Source: Hymenobacter polaris (GTDB lineage Bacteria > Bacteroidota > Bacteroidia > Cytophagales > Hymenobacteraceae). Taken from it: a DNA stretch of 64,000 nucleotides. Both the position numbers and the translations under genes were made by a program. Below the pieces are notes generated by a model, which was given only the letters and a program-made list of their open reading frames with translations, ran no database searches and had not been told where the DNA came from. Below, one piece after another: positions 16,296-24,483 of this stretch (positions within the stretch are counted from its first letter, which is position 1; every line of letters begins with the position of its first letter). The stretch is from contig NZ_JABBGH010000003.1 in assembly GCF_012927305.1 (NCBI RefSeq), forward strand, positions 930,001 to 994,000. The letters run 5' to 3'.

Positions 16296-16985
16296 CTAGG
16301 CCTTGGCGGCCTCCAGGTCGGCCGCGCCCTCGGGGCTTTCAAAGTGGGTGATGGCCTCCTTCAGCTCGGTGAAGCTTTTGTCTTCAGGCGCAGCTTTGCC
16401 CACGAGCTCTTTGTAGCGGTCCTGGGCGTCTACCAGGCTGCGCAGCGGCTTTTTCACGGCGCCGCCGGTGGTGGACTTGGCCTTGAGCTGCGCTTCTAGG
16501 GGGGCAATCAGTTCCAGCAGTTCCTCGAAGCTCTTGTCGGTCGGGGCATCGTGGTTGGTCAGCTCGCGGTAGCGCATCTGCGCGGCCTGCAGCGAGGCAA
16601 GCGACGTTTTGGGGTCCGAAGGAGTGCCAGCGTCGATATCGCCCGTCTTGCTGGCCTGCTGCACCGACTTAGGTCGCGGGTCATGGAGAATCTCCTGCTT
16701 CTTATAGCCATTGAATGAGCCGTTGCTCTTCATGCGCTCAAACTCAGCCGGCGACAACTCCATAATCTCAGACTTCCACTCGTAGTCTTCTTCTGCGGGA
16801 AGGTGGACTTTCCGGCTCAGTTTGATGTGAATGCGGTGGGCAGCGTGCTTGGGCAGCTTGTAGCTCTTGTCTACGTTGCCGCTTACCTTCTCCTCCTGAG
16901 AAGCAGCGAAGTTGCCGTCGGCGTCAATTTGCTGCTGCTGCAGCGCCTTGAGGTCAACTTTTTGGGGTGTTAGCGAGGCTGACAT
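16296..16985 (-). CDS. Phage head-associated protein (229 aa), unknown
   Basis: Charged, helical protein. I chose the ATG at 16985, which overlaps the 3' end of the portal gene by 32 bases, instead of a longer frame whose extra N-terminus is low-complexity Ser/Pro/Arg. Two similar helical repeats are seen in the C-terminal half: 'RYRELTNHDAPTDKSFEELLELI' written as RYRELTNHDAP + DKSFEELLELI and RYKELVGKAAP + DKSFTELKEAI. The repeat suggests a duplicated helical hairpin. Probably a virion or internal head protein. Confidence 0.6.
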   Translation of the reverse strand: MSASLTPQKVDLKALQQQQIDADGNFAASQEEKVSGNVDKSYKLPKHAAHRIHIKLSRKVHLPAEEDYEWKSEIMELSPAEFERMKSNGSFNGYKKQEILHDPRPKSVQQASKTGDIDAGTPSDPKTSLASLQAAQMRYRELTNHDAPTDKSFEELLELIAPLEAQLKAKSTTGGAVKKPLRSLVDAQDRYKELVGKAAPEDKSFTELKEAITHFESPEGAADLEAAKA

Positions 16986-18750
16986 ACGAAAGTAAAATGG
17001 TGGTGATGAGCTGAAGCTTGAGGTAGTAGGGCTGCAGGGCAGCGAACGTGCGCACGTCGGTTTGCTCGGATTCGAAGCGCGTGATGTAGCGGGCGAAATC
17101 AGCCTTGAGCGCCAGTTTCTCGGGGGCGTAGATGTTGAGCAGGTAGCTGCCGCCCTGGTTGAGCGAGGCGGCAATCATGGTGGTAATCTGCTCAATCGAA
17201 TACTCCGGATAAGGCTCCAGGTCCGAGAGGATGCGCATGCGGTCGAGCAGCGGCGGGTTGTTGCGGTACAGCGTGAAGTAGCGCATCTCCCGGTACTGGC
17301 TAAGCTCGAATACCGGGCGGCCGGCCTTGCGGGCCTCCACTTCTTCCTGGCTCAGCTGGGTGGGCGTTTTGAGGTAGAACTGCTCGCCGGAATTGACTAC
17401 CGCCCGCCGGAAAAGCGGGCCGTAGCGCAGCTTGCCCTGGGTGGTGAGCGTCCAGGTGCGCGCCTTGTCGAAGTTGCGCTTTAGGCCCAGCAGCACGTCC
17501 TGCTGGTTTTCGAAGCCGGCGCGCACGTCCTGCTCGTTGCGCGGCTGGTCGGTGGTAGGCTCCCCACCGCTGCCCAGGCAGCTGGTGATGATTTCCTGCC
17601 GCTCCTCCTTCAGGCTCAGGCGGGCGTCCTTGAGCGCCTCGATGTCCACCTTCACAAACGCCAGCGGGTTGCGCGTGTCGCCCGTGTCCTTGGTCGGGGC
17701 CGGTACTTTGAGGTGGGTGCCCGGTCCTAGGTACTTGTTGGCCTGGCAGGTCGGGCAGGGCTTTTCGCGGTAGCGCGCTACGCCTGGCGCGTCGGCGCCG
17801 TTGGGGAAGTCGTAGCCGGTAATAACCTGAATGAAGCCCCCGTGGCACTTTTCGCCACCGGGGCCCTCGTAGGCGCACTCCTCTTCCACTGACCACAGCG
17901 GCGGAAACATGCCGTAGGTCTTGAAGTACTCGATGCTGGCGTACCAGTACACGTAGCGGTCGAGGTCGCCCAGTTCGTTGGTCAGGGGCCCGAAGCGCAG
18001 CAGGCCGGTGGCGGGCCCTAGGGCATCGCTCCAGAGCATGCGGGCCGGGCAGTAGCCCAGCACGTGCGCGTTTTCCAGCACCGGCTCCAGCGGCCACTCG
18101 CTGTCCTTGCTCAGCTTCTCGAAGATGCGGTAGTAGCCGTCGTCGTACACGGCCACGCGTTGCACTTCTTCATCTGTATCGGTGCGGCGCGAGGGCAGCC
18201 AAAACGCCAAGTACTCGCAGCTGGCGTCGGCCTTGATGTCCACGTCCACCACGCTGGCGATGTCGAGGGCGAAGACGTAAGGCTCGGGGCGGGGCGTGGT
18301 TTGCTCGGTGGCCATGTCCACCACCAGAATCGAGTGCAGCGCCCGGGCCATGGCTTCGAAGGCGGTGCCGGGCCAGAAGTCGGCCTCGGCCTGCGCGGTG
18401 CGAAACGTCTCGAAGTCGGTTTCGAGCTCAGCCGTGGCCAGCTCCACCGTTACCGAGCCGTCCTGCGCCTCGAACACGCGTGAGAGGCCATCCTTCACCT
18501 TGCCCGTGATTTTCACCGTGGGCAGGGGCGAGGGGATGAAGGCGCAGAACTTCTCGTACTTTTCGGTGGGCAGCACCTTCTTAGGCAGCGCCAGCAGCGT
18601 CTCCATGCCCGCCGGCTGCACGGCTGGGTTTACCTCGGCATCCACGTGCAGGCGTAGGCGCTGCTCGTAGTTGACGCACGCTGCTAAAGCCGCCCCGTTA
18701 CGAGGCGACTTTAGCAGCTGCTGAATGTCGGGGTAGCTGAGCAGGGCCAC
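16954..18750 (-). CDS. Phage portal protein with an inserted zinc-ribbon-like segment
   Basis: 598 aa, located downstream of large terminase and upstream of scaffold and capsid. Size, order and content fit a portal, the dodecameric ring through which DNA enters the head. Residues about 285-330 contain two Cys groups, ECAYEGPGGEKCHGG and KPCPTCQANK, that look like a four-Cys zinc ribbon inserted in the wing or stem region. Residues about 395-500 are helical ('LSLKEERQEIITSCLG'), as in a portal stem and crown. The family is not proven by eye; order is the main evidence. Confidence 0.7.
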   Translation of the reverse strand: MALLSYPDIQQLLKSPRNGAALAACVNYEQRLRLHVDAEVNPAVQPAGMETLLALPKKVLPTEKYEKFCAFIPSPLPTVKITGKVKDGLSRVFEAQDGSVTVELATAELETDFETFRTAQAEADFWPGTAFEAMARALHSILVVDMATEQTTPRPEPYVFALDIASVVDVDIKADASCEYLAFWLPSRRTDTDEEVQRVAVYDDGYYRIFEKLSKDSEWPLEPVLENAHVLGYCPARMLWSDALGPATGLLRFGPLTNELGDLDRYVYWYASIEYFKTYGMFPPLWSVEEECAYEGPGGEKCHGGFIQVITGYDFPNGADAPGVARYREKPCPTCQANKYLGPGTHLKVPAPTKDTGDTRNPLAFVKVDIEALKDARLSLKEERQEIITSCLGSGGEPTTDQPRNEQDVRAGFENQQDVLLGLKRNFDKARTWTLTTQGKLRYGPLFRRAVVNSGEQFYLKTPTQLSQEEVEARKAGRPVFELSQYREMRYFTLYRNNPPLLDRMRILSDLEPYPEYSIEQITTMIAASLNQGGSYLLNIYAPEKLALKADFARYITRFESEQTDVRTFAALQPYYLKLQLITTILLSYVSLANTPKS

Positions 18751-18761
18751 GGAGGCGGGGC

Positions 18762-18995
18762 TTAGTCGTTGGTTTTGGGCGCCTCGGTGACGGGCTGCCA
18801 GCTGTCGTCACCTTTTGCTTGCTGGAACGCCAGCAGGCGCTTGGCGTGGGCGGGCGTGAAGTCCTGCGAATCGATATTGAGCGACTTGCACTGCAGTTTC
18901 ACCATGTCGGGCGCGGCGGCTTCGGGGGCGGGTGCCAGTTGGGTTTTTGCCACGGGAATAGGCTTTAGGAAGTGGAAAAATTCAGGTGGGAGCAC
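18762..18995 (-). CDS. Small phage protein (77 aa), unknown
   Basis: Short gene between the 209 aa gene (3 bases away) and the portal gene (11 bases away). Pro/Ala-rich N-terminus, then a 'FTPAHAKRLLAFQQAKGDDSW' helix here given as FTPAHAKRLLAFQQAK. Tight packing supports translation. Confidence 0.5.
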   Translation of the reverse strand: MLPPEFFHFLKPIPVAKTQLAPAPEAAAPDMVKLQCKSLNIDSQDFTPAHAKRLLAFQQAKGDDSWQPVTEAPKTND

Positions 18996-18998
18996 GGC

Positions 18999-19628
18999 CT
19001 AGGCGGCCAGCTTCAGGCGCGCGTTAAAGCTGGGCGTGAGCACCTGCAGATTCTTATCCCAATCACCGGGCAGCGAGAGGCCGAAGTCGTTGGTATTGTT
19101 GGCCTTGAAGCCGTCTAACTTCAGCGAAGCCATATAGAAGTTGGTGAAGGGAATGCCGCCGATGGCGCTCGACGTGGGGTCCTTCTGGTAGACGATGCGG
19201 CCGTCGTTGAGCAGGATGTAGGCCGTCATGCCGGGGTCCAGGCCGGCGGCGCTCTCCTCCTGGTAGGTGGCCAACTGGGTTCGGATGTCCGAGGGTAGGC
19301 CGATGAACTGGCCCTTGGCCTGCACCGAGTTAAAGCCAGTGAAATAGCCGAGGCCGTCGATGCTGTTGTTGGTGTTCTGCTCGGCGTACTGGGGCTCGGA
19401 GCCCGGAATCTGAAAGCCCGCAAACTCGGGCGTCTTCACGATTTTGGTGCCGTCGTCGGCCGTGAGCAGAGCCGACCACGCCGCCAGGGTTTTCATGGCC
19501 GCCTCGTTGGCGAAGGAGGGCGTGTCTTGCGCGCGCTGCAGCAGCAGGGCGCACATTTGGTAGAAGTGGACCGCGCACGCCACCTTACTGATGGAAGCGA
19601 TGGCGTCGGGGCGAACACAGTTAGCCAT
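18999..19628 (-). CDS. Phage structural protein (209 aa), unknown
   Basis: First gene of the head group after the large terminase and headed by its own control element at 19691-19719. Beta-rich and Asn-rich C-terminus ('FYMASLKLDGFKANNTNDF'). Expressed from what appears to be a late promoter, so likely a virion protein such as a minor head or decoration protein. I do not recognise the family. Confidence 0.55.
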   Translation of the reverse strand: MANCVRPDAIASISKVACAVHFYQMCALLLQRAQDTPSFANEAAMKTLAAWSALLTADDGTKIVKTPEFAGFQIPGSEPQYAEQNTNNSIDGLGYFTGFNSVQAKGQFIGLPSDIRTQLATYQEESAAGLDPGMTAYILLNDGRIVYQKDPTSSAIGGIPFTNFYMASLKLDGFKANNTNDFGLSLPGDWDKNLQVLTPSFNARLKLAA

Positions 19629-19690
19629 TGGAAATGAGGGAAGGGGTGAAAAAACCGGAAAGGATGCCCGGCCGCCGTCCCGTAGCTGCC

Positions 19691-19719
19691 GTATTTATTG
19701 CGTAAAGTAAGCATATAAA
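19691..19719 (-). promoter_or_regulatory. Recurrent phage late-gene control element, copy 2
   Basis: Minus strand core TGCTTACTTTACGCAATA flanked by TTTATA and AATA, identical over 28 bases to the element at 4541-4572 about 15 kb away. It lies 63 bases before the 209 aa gene start and just after the 3' end region of the large terminase gene. Confidence 0.65.
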
Positions 19720-19737
19720 TGGCGCTTGCACCAAGGC

Positions 19738-21300
19738 TTAGTTCGCGCGCCTCATAAACCAGGGCTTGGCGGCCCTAGGGCGCACGTCGAAGTAGCAGCG
19801 CATCATGGCCGCGTCGCCGAAGTCGGGGCTGCGACCCAGCAGTATCTTCTGCTCCTCCTTGGTATTGATGAGCAGCTTGCCTTCGCGGTCGGGCTTATCG
19901 CGCTTAATAGCCTTCAAATCGCCCCGTAGCATGTCGGCCACGGTCACCACCTGGCCGCTTACCTTGAGCTTACTGGTGCGCGTGCCGTCGATGAGCCAAT
20001 TATCAGTAGTGACTGTTACGGCCAGGCTGGCCGTGTTCACCAGCAAGGCCAAGCGGTAGTAGCACTGCGTCTTAAGGTTCTTGTAGTTCTCCTTGATGCC
20101 GGTTTCGGGGTCTTCGAAGGCGGGCGCGTCGTTCTGGAAGCCCGCGTAGCCGCCGAGCTTCACCACGCCGCCGCCCACGCCATCCTGGTCCACCACCACG
20201 TCCGAGGCAGCCACGCGCCAGGCCTTGCGCTGCACCTCAATGGCCGTAAAGATTTCGCGGTTGTCGCTGGTGCTCAGCACTACGCCCGCTACGCATTCGT
20301 AGCCTACCCAGACCAGTATCACGCAGCGGTCACGGCCGAAGCCGGCGGCGTCGCACGTGATGCAGCGCAGCGGGGTCGTGTCGGTCAGCAGGTGGTTGCT
20401 GAAGAGGTCGAACAGGCGCTGGTGCTCGAACAGGGCCAGCCCGTCCACCTTCACTTTCCAGTTGCCCTCCAGTAGCTGGGCGCGGGTTTCCACGTCCTGG
20501 GCCATGAGGTTGCCCAGGTACTCGGGGTTTACTTCCAGCAGCTTGCGGTTCTCGTAGATGCTGCCCGGAATGAAGGTGAGTGACTTGGGTCGGGTCTGGG
20601 CCAGCTCGCCCGCGAACAGGTGCGGGGCCTTGGCCACGACTTCCTCGGCCGTATCGCCCCAGACCATGTGCTCGCCGTCGCGGGTAAAGTAGCGCAGCCG
20701 GCCGGCGCGCTCGGGCAGCGGGTAGCCGTCCTCGCCAATCCACCAGGCGATGAGCTCGGCTACCCACGAGTCGGGGTCGGGGTTGCAAGAGGCCCGCACG
20801 TAGGGCCGCACGCCGCAAGTGCTTCGGTTGCGGCTGAGCATGTACCAGAACTGCTTGCTGGTGAAGTGGGTAAGTTCGTCGAAGATGAGGAGCGGAATCT
20901 GCGAGCCCTGCCAGTCGAGCACGGTGCGCTCGTACTGCAGGTGGCGGAAGGTCACGGAGGCGCCGGCGGGAAACTTCCAGTCGAGCTGCTGCTCCCGAGG
21001 GGTGGCGCCCACCAGCGGGTAGAGGGCCTTGCTGGTATCCCAGAGGCCGCCCTCGTTCATAATCATGGGGTAGGAGCGCCGAAACACCACGGCCCCGAAG
21101 TCGGGGTTGTACTGGTGGCGACTAGCCTCCATGAGCAGGGCGTAGGTCTTGCCCCCGCCGGCCCCGCCGCCGATGATGGCGATGTCGGCCGGGGTGCTCA
21201 GGGCCGCGAGTTGGAAGCCCGGCTGCGGGTAGATGCCGGGCGGCCGCTCGGTCGGCGCTTGGCGGCTGCGGGGCTTGGCGATGCGGGGGCTAGCGGGCAT
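19738..21300 (-). CDS. terL: Phage terminase large subunit
   Basis: 520 aa DNA-packaging motor. The ATPase half has Walker A GGGAGGGKT (about residues 45-53) and Walker B LLIFDE (about 136-141) with a following 'LTHF' and an adenine/coupling region. The nuclease half has the first acidic motif CDAAGFGRD (about 318-326) and a later VVVDQDGVGGGVV stretch, both typical of RNase H-like terminase nucleases. It lies downstream of the small subunit, in the usual order. Family assignment is firm; packaging type (cos or pac) is not evident. Confidence 0.95.
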   Translation of the reverse strand: MPASPRIAKPRSRQAPTERPPGIYPQPGFQLAALSTPADIAIIGGGAGGGKTYALLMEASRHQYNPDFGAVVFRRSYPMIMNEGGLWDTSKALYPLVGATPREQQLDWKFPAGASVTFRHLQYERTVLDWQGSQIPLLIFDELTHFTSKQFWYMLSRNRSTCGVRPYVRASCNPDPDSWVAELIAWWIGEDGYPLPERAGRLRYFTRDGEHMVWGDTAEEVVAKAPHLFAGELAQTRPKSLTFIPGSIYENRKLLEVNPEYLGNLMAQDVETRAQLLEGNWKVKVDGLALFEHQRLFDLFSNHLLTDTTPLRCITCDAAGFGRDRCVILVWVGYECVAGVVLSTSDNREIFTAIEVQRKAWRVAASDVVVDQDGVGGGVVKLGGYAGFQNDAPAFEDPETGIKENYKNLKTQCYYRLALLVNTASLAVTVTTDNWLIDGTRTSKLKVSGQVVTVADMLRGDLKAIKRDKPDREGKLLINTKEEQKILLGRSPDFGDAAMMRCYFDVRPRAAKPWFMRRAN

Positions 21301-21303
21301 GCC

Positions 21304-21600
21304 TTACCAGTGCCGGCGGCGCGCGCTGCGGCTGTTGCTGTAGCCCACGTAGCCGGCGGGCTTCAGGGCCTGCGCAACGTGGTGCTTGATGTCGTGTTCA
21401 GGAATGAAAGCGCCATAAAGCGACTTTGCGCTGGGCGGGCAGTACTCAGGCTCACTAGCCAGCGCTGGGTCGTTAGAGCAGCCCGCAGCGAGCTTTTCAA
21501 CTGTGGCAGCTTCCAGTTTCTGGGTGAGCCGCCCTAGGGCCGCGTGCATAGCAAAGGCATGGCTAGCAAGCAGCAGGATACGGGAGCGTTTAGCGTCCAT
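21304..21600 (-). CDS. Small phage protein (98 aa), unknown
   Basis: Overlaps the small terminase gene by 11 bases and ends four bases before the large terminase start. N-terminus MDAKRSRILLLASHAF may be a weak amphipathic segment. The C-terminus is basic ('YSNSRSARRRHW'). Nested between the two terminase genes; possibly a packaging accessory or simply cargo. Confidence 0.5.
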   Translation of the reverse strand: MDAKRSRILLLASHAFAMHAALGRLTQKLEAATVEKLAAGCSNDPALASEPEYCPPSAKSLYGAFIPEHDIKHHVAQALKPAGYVGYSNSRSARRRHW

Positions 21601-22150
21601 TGTCGGGAACGAAGATGTTGGATTGTGGTGCGGGCAGGGCCTGCCCTAGGGTGGTGTGGTCTACCTTCTGCGGAGCATAGCGGCCGTGCAGCTGCAGAAT
21701 CTTATGCACCGCGTCCTTGGCGTCGTAGAGCTCGATTTCGGTGGTGATGTCCTCAAATTCACCGTGCTCTGTCCGCGTAATGCGCCGCTTCTGCTTCACT
21801 TTCTTCAGCAAGTGCAGGTTCTCTTGCGCTTCGGCATGGGCCAGGTTGATGACCATCTTGCCATCTTCCTGCACTTTCAAAAAGCGTTTAACCGTGCCGC
21901 GCCCCCAATCGGCTAGCAAACCAATCGCTTCGCTGGCCCGCATCGCCTTCTCATCCAGTACCTTGTCGATGGCCGCCATAATGCGCTCATCCTGCAGCAA
22001 ATCGTGAGCTGTTTGCTTGCTGCATTTGGCCGAATAGCCGGCCCGCTCAGCCGCTGCTGCACCGTTTTTATCCAACAGGTACTCGGTCACAAACTCTTTC
22101 TGTTTGTTAGTCAGCGGCTTTGGTTTCTTTTTGGGCGCAGCAGCGGCCAT
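21590..22150 (-). CDS. terS: Phage terminase small subunit
   Basis: 186 aa with the Terminase_2 layout: LTNKQKEFVTEYLLDKNGAA (a helix-turn-helix start), AAAERAGYS, then 'LLQDERIMAAIDKVLDEKAM', followed by a long helical region. It recognises phage DNA and recruits the large subunit. Lys-rich N-terminus. Its start is preceded by a related control element (22164-22196). Confidence 0.9.
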   Translation of the reverse strand: MAAAAPKKKPKPLTNKQKEFVTEYLLDKNGAAAAERAGYSAKCSKQTAHDLLQDERIMAAIDKVLDEKAMRASEAIGLLADWGRGTVKRFLKVQEDGKMVINLAHAEAQENLHLLKKVKQKRRITRTEHGEFEDITTEIELYDAKDAVHKILQLHGRYAPQKVDHTTLGQALPAPQSNIFVPDNGR

Positions 22151-22163
22151 AGAAGTAAGGAAA

Positions 22164-22196
22164 AGTAATGCTTAATATATCGTAAAATACGCACTT
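22164..22196 (-). promoter_or_regulatory. Recurrent phage control element, divergent copy 4
   Basis: Minus strand TGCGTATTTTACGATATA with TTTAAAG before it. It keeps the TATTTTACG core of the other three copies and starts about 15-45 bases before the small terminase ATG, so terminase may be part of the same late regulon. Confidence 0.45.
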
Positions 22197-22222
22197 TAAA
22201 GCCGGACACGACGAAAGGCCAC

Positions 22223-22441
22223 TCAGGTTCCTTTAGGCTCGCTCTGGCTACTGCTCTGGGTGAGCCAGCCGTCGGTCGAGGTGGGCTTGACCCCGTGCTT
22301 GCGGGCCACGGCGCAGAGCTCGGCCACGCAGGCCACGGACAGGGGGCCGAAGGCGATAAATCGCTTGTGGCCCCCGTCGGCGTACTCCACCACGCCGTAG
22401 CCGGGCTCACCGGGGCGCCAGGTGGGGGCGGGGGCGGGCAT
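22223..22441 (-). CDS. Small phage protein (72 aa), unknown
   Basis: Starts at 22441, where its ATG overlaps the stop of the upstream gene in the arrangement TAATG, strong support for coupling and for this start. Contains 'GYGVVEYADGGHKRFIAFG', a beta hairpin-like segment. Function unknown. Confidence 0.55.
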   Translation of the reverse strand: MPAPAPTWRPGEPGYGVVEYADGGHKRFIAFGPLSVACVAELCAVARKHGVKPTSTDGWLTQSSSQSEPKGT

Positions 22442-22836
22442 TAGAGGTACGGAAGCTTGAGTGCTGCTTGGCAAAGGGCTAAGGGTAGGTCAGCTAACGT
22501 ACCCTCCCAAGCGGCGGCAACTCCATCCACGCCTCCTTTGCCTCGGTCGAGAAACGTCAGCCTTACCGTGCGGCCACTGCTGTCAATGTGCACATCAATA
22601 TTTTTGTCGAGTAGCAGCTGTAGTACTTCTAAGCCGGCGACCCCATCCACTGAGTAGCGTGGCAATGCCACAAAACCGCGCTTACCCGTTTTGCGGATAT
22701 AGCCGGGCACATCGGGCTGAGCATGTGGCGAATAGGCAGCTAGCCGAAACAGATGTTTGGCCACAAGCAGGTCGGTGGCAGGGCCAGGCACCAACTTATC
22801 TACTTGGTCGGAGGTGAGATTGGTGGTGAGTTGCAT
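22441..22836 (-). CDS. Phage ABA-sandwich domain protein
   Basis: 131 aa from the ATG at 22836 (a longer frame upstream is low-complexity). The opening 'LVPGPATDLLVAKHLF' followed by a Pro/aromatic region, 'YSVDGVAGLEVLQLLLDK' and a late 'ALCQAALKL' matches the Phage_ABA_S pattern (alpha-beta-alpha sandwich). These proteins are common in phage early regions and have no known function. Confidence 0.7.
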   Translation of the reverse strand: MQLTTNLTSDQVDKLVPGPATDLLVAKHLFRLAAYSPHAQPDVPGYIRKTGKRGFVALPRYSVDGVAGLEVLQLLLDKNIDVHIDSSGRTVRLTFLDRGKGGVDGVAAAWEGTLADLPLALCQAALKLPYL

Positions 22837-22898
22837 AGCAGCAGTGGCCCGAGGGCCGATGGGAGCCCACCGGGTGGGGTGGGCTCGGGGTGGGTGGA

Positions 22899-23342
22899 TT
22901 AGTTTAAGTCCTTCACGTCGAGTACCACCCCACGGCAATACAGCCCGCCATCATCCAAAATATCGAATGTGGCGTGGGGCAGGGAAGTAGTAATCAGCCA
23001 ACTGGCCTCTGGCTGTTTGGGCGCCCATTCGGCGGCAACCTTTTGGTTGGTTTTCTGCGCGGCTAGAGCAGCCATCATTGTATCATCATCCTCTATTTCG
23101 CGGATGGTAGCGCGGTCATCGGGAACCACATCCCAGCCGCGCTTGCCCTTGAACAACACAGCAACAGCGCCATCCCACGCCCCTACTTCGTCGTAGATAG
23201 CGCCCCGAAATTCCAGCAGGTCATCGGAGGCGCCAAATACAACAACCAGCCCGGCAGCCTTTGCTTGCGCCGCTTCGGCGTTATCAATTTCTTCGCGGTA
23301 GTCACGGCCGTTTAAAAGCGCCGCCAGTGATTCTTTGGTCAT
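22899..23342 (-). CDS. Conserved phage protein with LNGRDY-GASDDLLEFRGAIYDE pattern
   Basis: 147 aa. It begins MTKESLAALLNGRDYREEI and includes VVVFGASDDLLEFRGAIYDE. This pairing is familiar from many phage and prophage genomes, where the protein has no assigned function. Acidic and soluble. Located 62 bases before the ABA-sandwich gene in the leftward early operon. Confidence 0.65.
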   Translation of the reverse strand: MTKESLAALLNGRDYREEIDNAEAAQAKAAGLVVVFGASDDLLEFRGAIYDEVGAWDGAVAVLFKGKRGWDVVPDDRATIREIEDDDTMMAALAAQKTNQKVAAEWAPKQPEASWLITTSLPHATFDILDDGGLYCRGVVLDVKDLN

Positions 23343-23385
23343 AGGGTTTTGAGTTGGTGGTTGAAGGATGTGGTTTTAGTAATAC

Positions 23386-23571
23386 CTACGCCCGCCCATT
23401 CCACGCCGCCGCCGCCTGCTCGGCCGTATCGAAGGGCCGGGTCTCGGGCTGCACGGGGCACTCGTAGGCGTTGCAGCTGATGGTGAAGCCGTGGTGCACG
23501 GCGGGCTCCAGTTGGGGCAGGCTCCCGCAGAAGAGGCAGCCGGCGACGGGGAGGTCTTCTGGTTCTGGCAT
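23386..23571 (-). CDS. Lar-like small zinc protein (restriction alleviation family)
   Basis: 61 aa with CLFCG near residue 12 and CNAYECPVQ near residue 33, followed by 'AAAAWNGRA', the pattern of the Lar restriction alleviation protein family (Cys-x2-Cys ... Cys-x4-Cys ... AxxxWNxR). In lambdoid phages Lar protects unmodified DNA from type I restriction. Role here is by family resemblance only. Confidence 0.75.
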   Translation of the reverse strand: MPEPEDLPVAGCLFCGSLPQLEPAVHHGFTISCNAYECPVQPETRPFDTAEQAAAAWNGRA

Positions 23572-23576
23572 TGGGG

Positions 23577-24020
23577 CTAGTTGTAAATGGCTTCGTATTC
23601 CACCTCTTTAGGCACTGTCCACAGCCGCTGGTAGCCTCGGCAGTGCACGGGCGCCCCGTAGGCCTGCCGGTCTTCTAGCTGCCAGGCATAGCGGCCGGGC
23701 TGCCAGTCGCCAGTAGCCAACTCGGTGGGTGTCTGCTCGGCGATATAAGCCGGCGTCATCTCGTGCACCTCGCGCAGCTCGACCGTGCCTAGCAGGGCGC
23801 CGTAGGGCAGCGTGTCGTAGGTGAGGCCGTGGGCAGCTAAGGCCTCGGCAATGAGCGGGTGCTGGGCAGCGGCGCGCGCGTAGGCCTGCTGCCCAGCCGC
23901 CGCGTGGATAGCCAGCAGGCCGCGGTGCTTGGTGGACCACGAGCGGGTTTCGTGCCACTTGATGTCGTAGCCCAGCATGACGAGCGTGGCGTAGGGCTGG
24001 TGCAGGGTAATTGCTTTCAT
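23577..24020 (-). CDS. ASCH / PUA-like domain protein
   Basis: 147 aa from the ATG at 24020. It begins MKAITLHQPYATLVMLG, then 'KWHETRSWSTKHRGLLAIHA', the classic ASCH start where a Gln/Pro turn and an 'ExRSW..(K)xRGxLxIHA' strand form the RNA or base-binding pocket. ASCH proteins bind RNA or modified bases or convert N4-acetylcytidine. Common in phages; the substrate here is unknown. Confidence 0.85.
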   Translation of the reverse strand: MKAITLHQPYATLVMLGYDIKWHETRSWSTKHRGLLAIHAAAGQQAYARAAAQHPLIAEALAAHGLTYDTLPYGALLGTVELREVHEMTPAYIAEQTPTELATGDWQPGRYAWQLEDRQAYGAPVHCRGYQRLWTVPKEVEYEAIYN

Positions 24021-24034
24021 TAGTTGGGGCGGCC

Positions 24035-24295
24035 CTAGGCCTTGGTAAGTGATAATTGCCCGACGGGCACAGTGTGGAGTTTGAAGCCCAGCCGCTGCAG
24101 CTTGTGCAGGCTGTACCACTTCTCGCTGGCCAGCCGGCCGTTGCGGGCGTAGAGCTGGCAGTGGTTGACCACGTTCATGTTGCTGTTTCTCTTAGTCGGC
24201 GGGCCGAGGCGGTAGATGCGGCCGGTTTTGGTACTGCGGACGAGGGCGGCTGAGGTCAGGTCCACGGCGCGCAGGTTCTGACGTTCTCTGGGCAT
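24035..24295 (-). CDS. Small basic phage protein (86 aa), unknown
   Basis: Basic protein with 'TGRIYRLGPPTKRNSN' and 'GFKLHTVPVGQLSLTKA'. Precedes the ASCH gene by 14 bases. No family recognised. Confidence 0.45.
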   Translation of the reverse strand: MPRERQNLRAVDLTSAALVRSTKTGRIYRLGPPTKRNSNMNVVNHCQLYARNGRLASEKWYSLHKLQRLGFKLHTVPVGQLSLTKA

Positions 24296-24315
24296 GGTTG
24301 GGATTACTTTTGGGT

Positions 24316-24483
24316 ATGCTGATTTATCTGACTTCCGAAGTGTTGCTGGCGGGCTGGGGGGACTTCTGGCTGTTTCTACTTGGTATGCTGGGCCTTTTTG
24401 GGCTGGCTATGTGGCAAAAGGTGAAGCGAGTGAAGGCCGACGAGCAGGCGCGCATTCGGGCATACAGAAAGCGTAAGGACTAG
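24316..24483 (+). CDS. Possible small membrane protein on the opposite strand
   Basis: 55 aa from ATG 24316: one or two hydrophobic helices ('EVLLAGWGDFWLFLLGMLGL') then a strongly basic tail (KVKRVKADEQARIRAYRKRKD split as KVKRVKADEQ and ARIRAYRKRKD), which fits a membrane protein with a cytoplasmic tail. It is the only rightward gene in this stretch and overlaps the next leftward gene by four bases at the stops. A promoter is not evident, so it may be chance. Confidence 0.4.
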   Translation: MLIYLTSEVLLAGWGDFWLFLLGMLGLFGLAMWQKVKRVKADEQARIRAYRKRKD

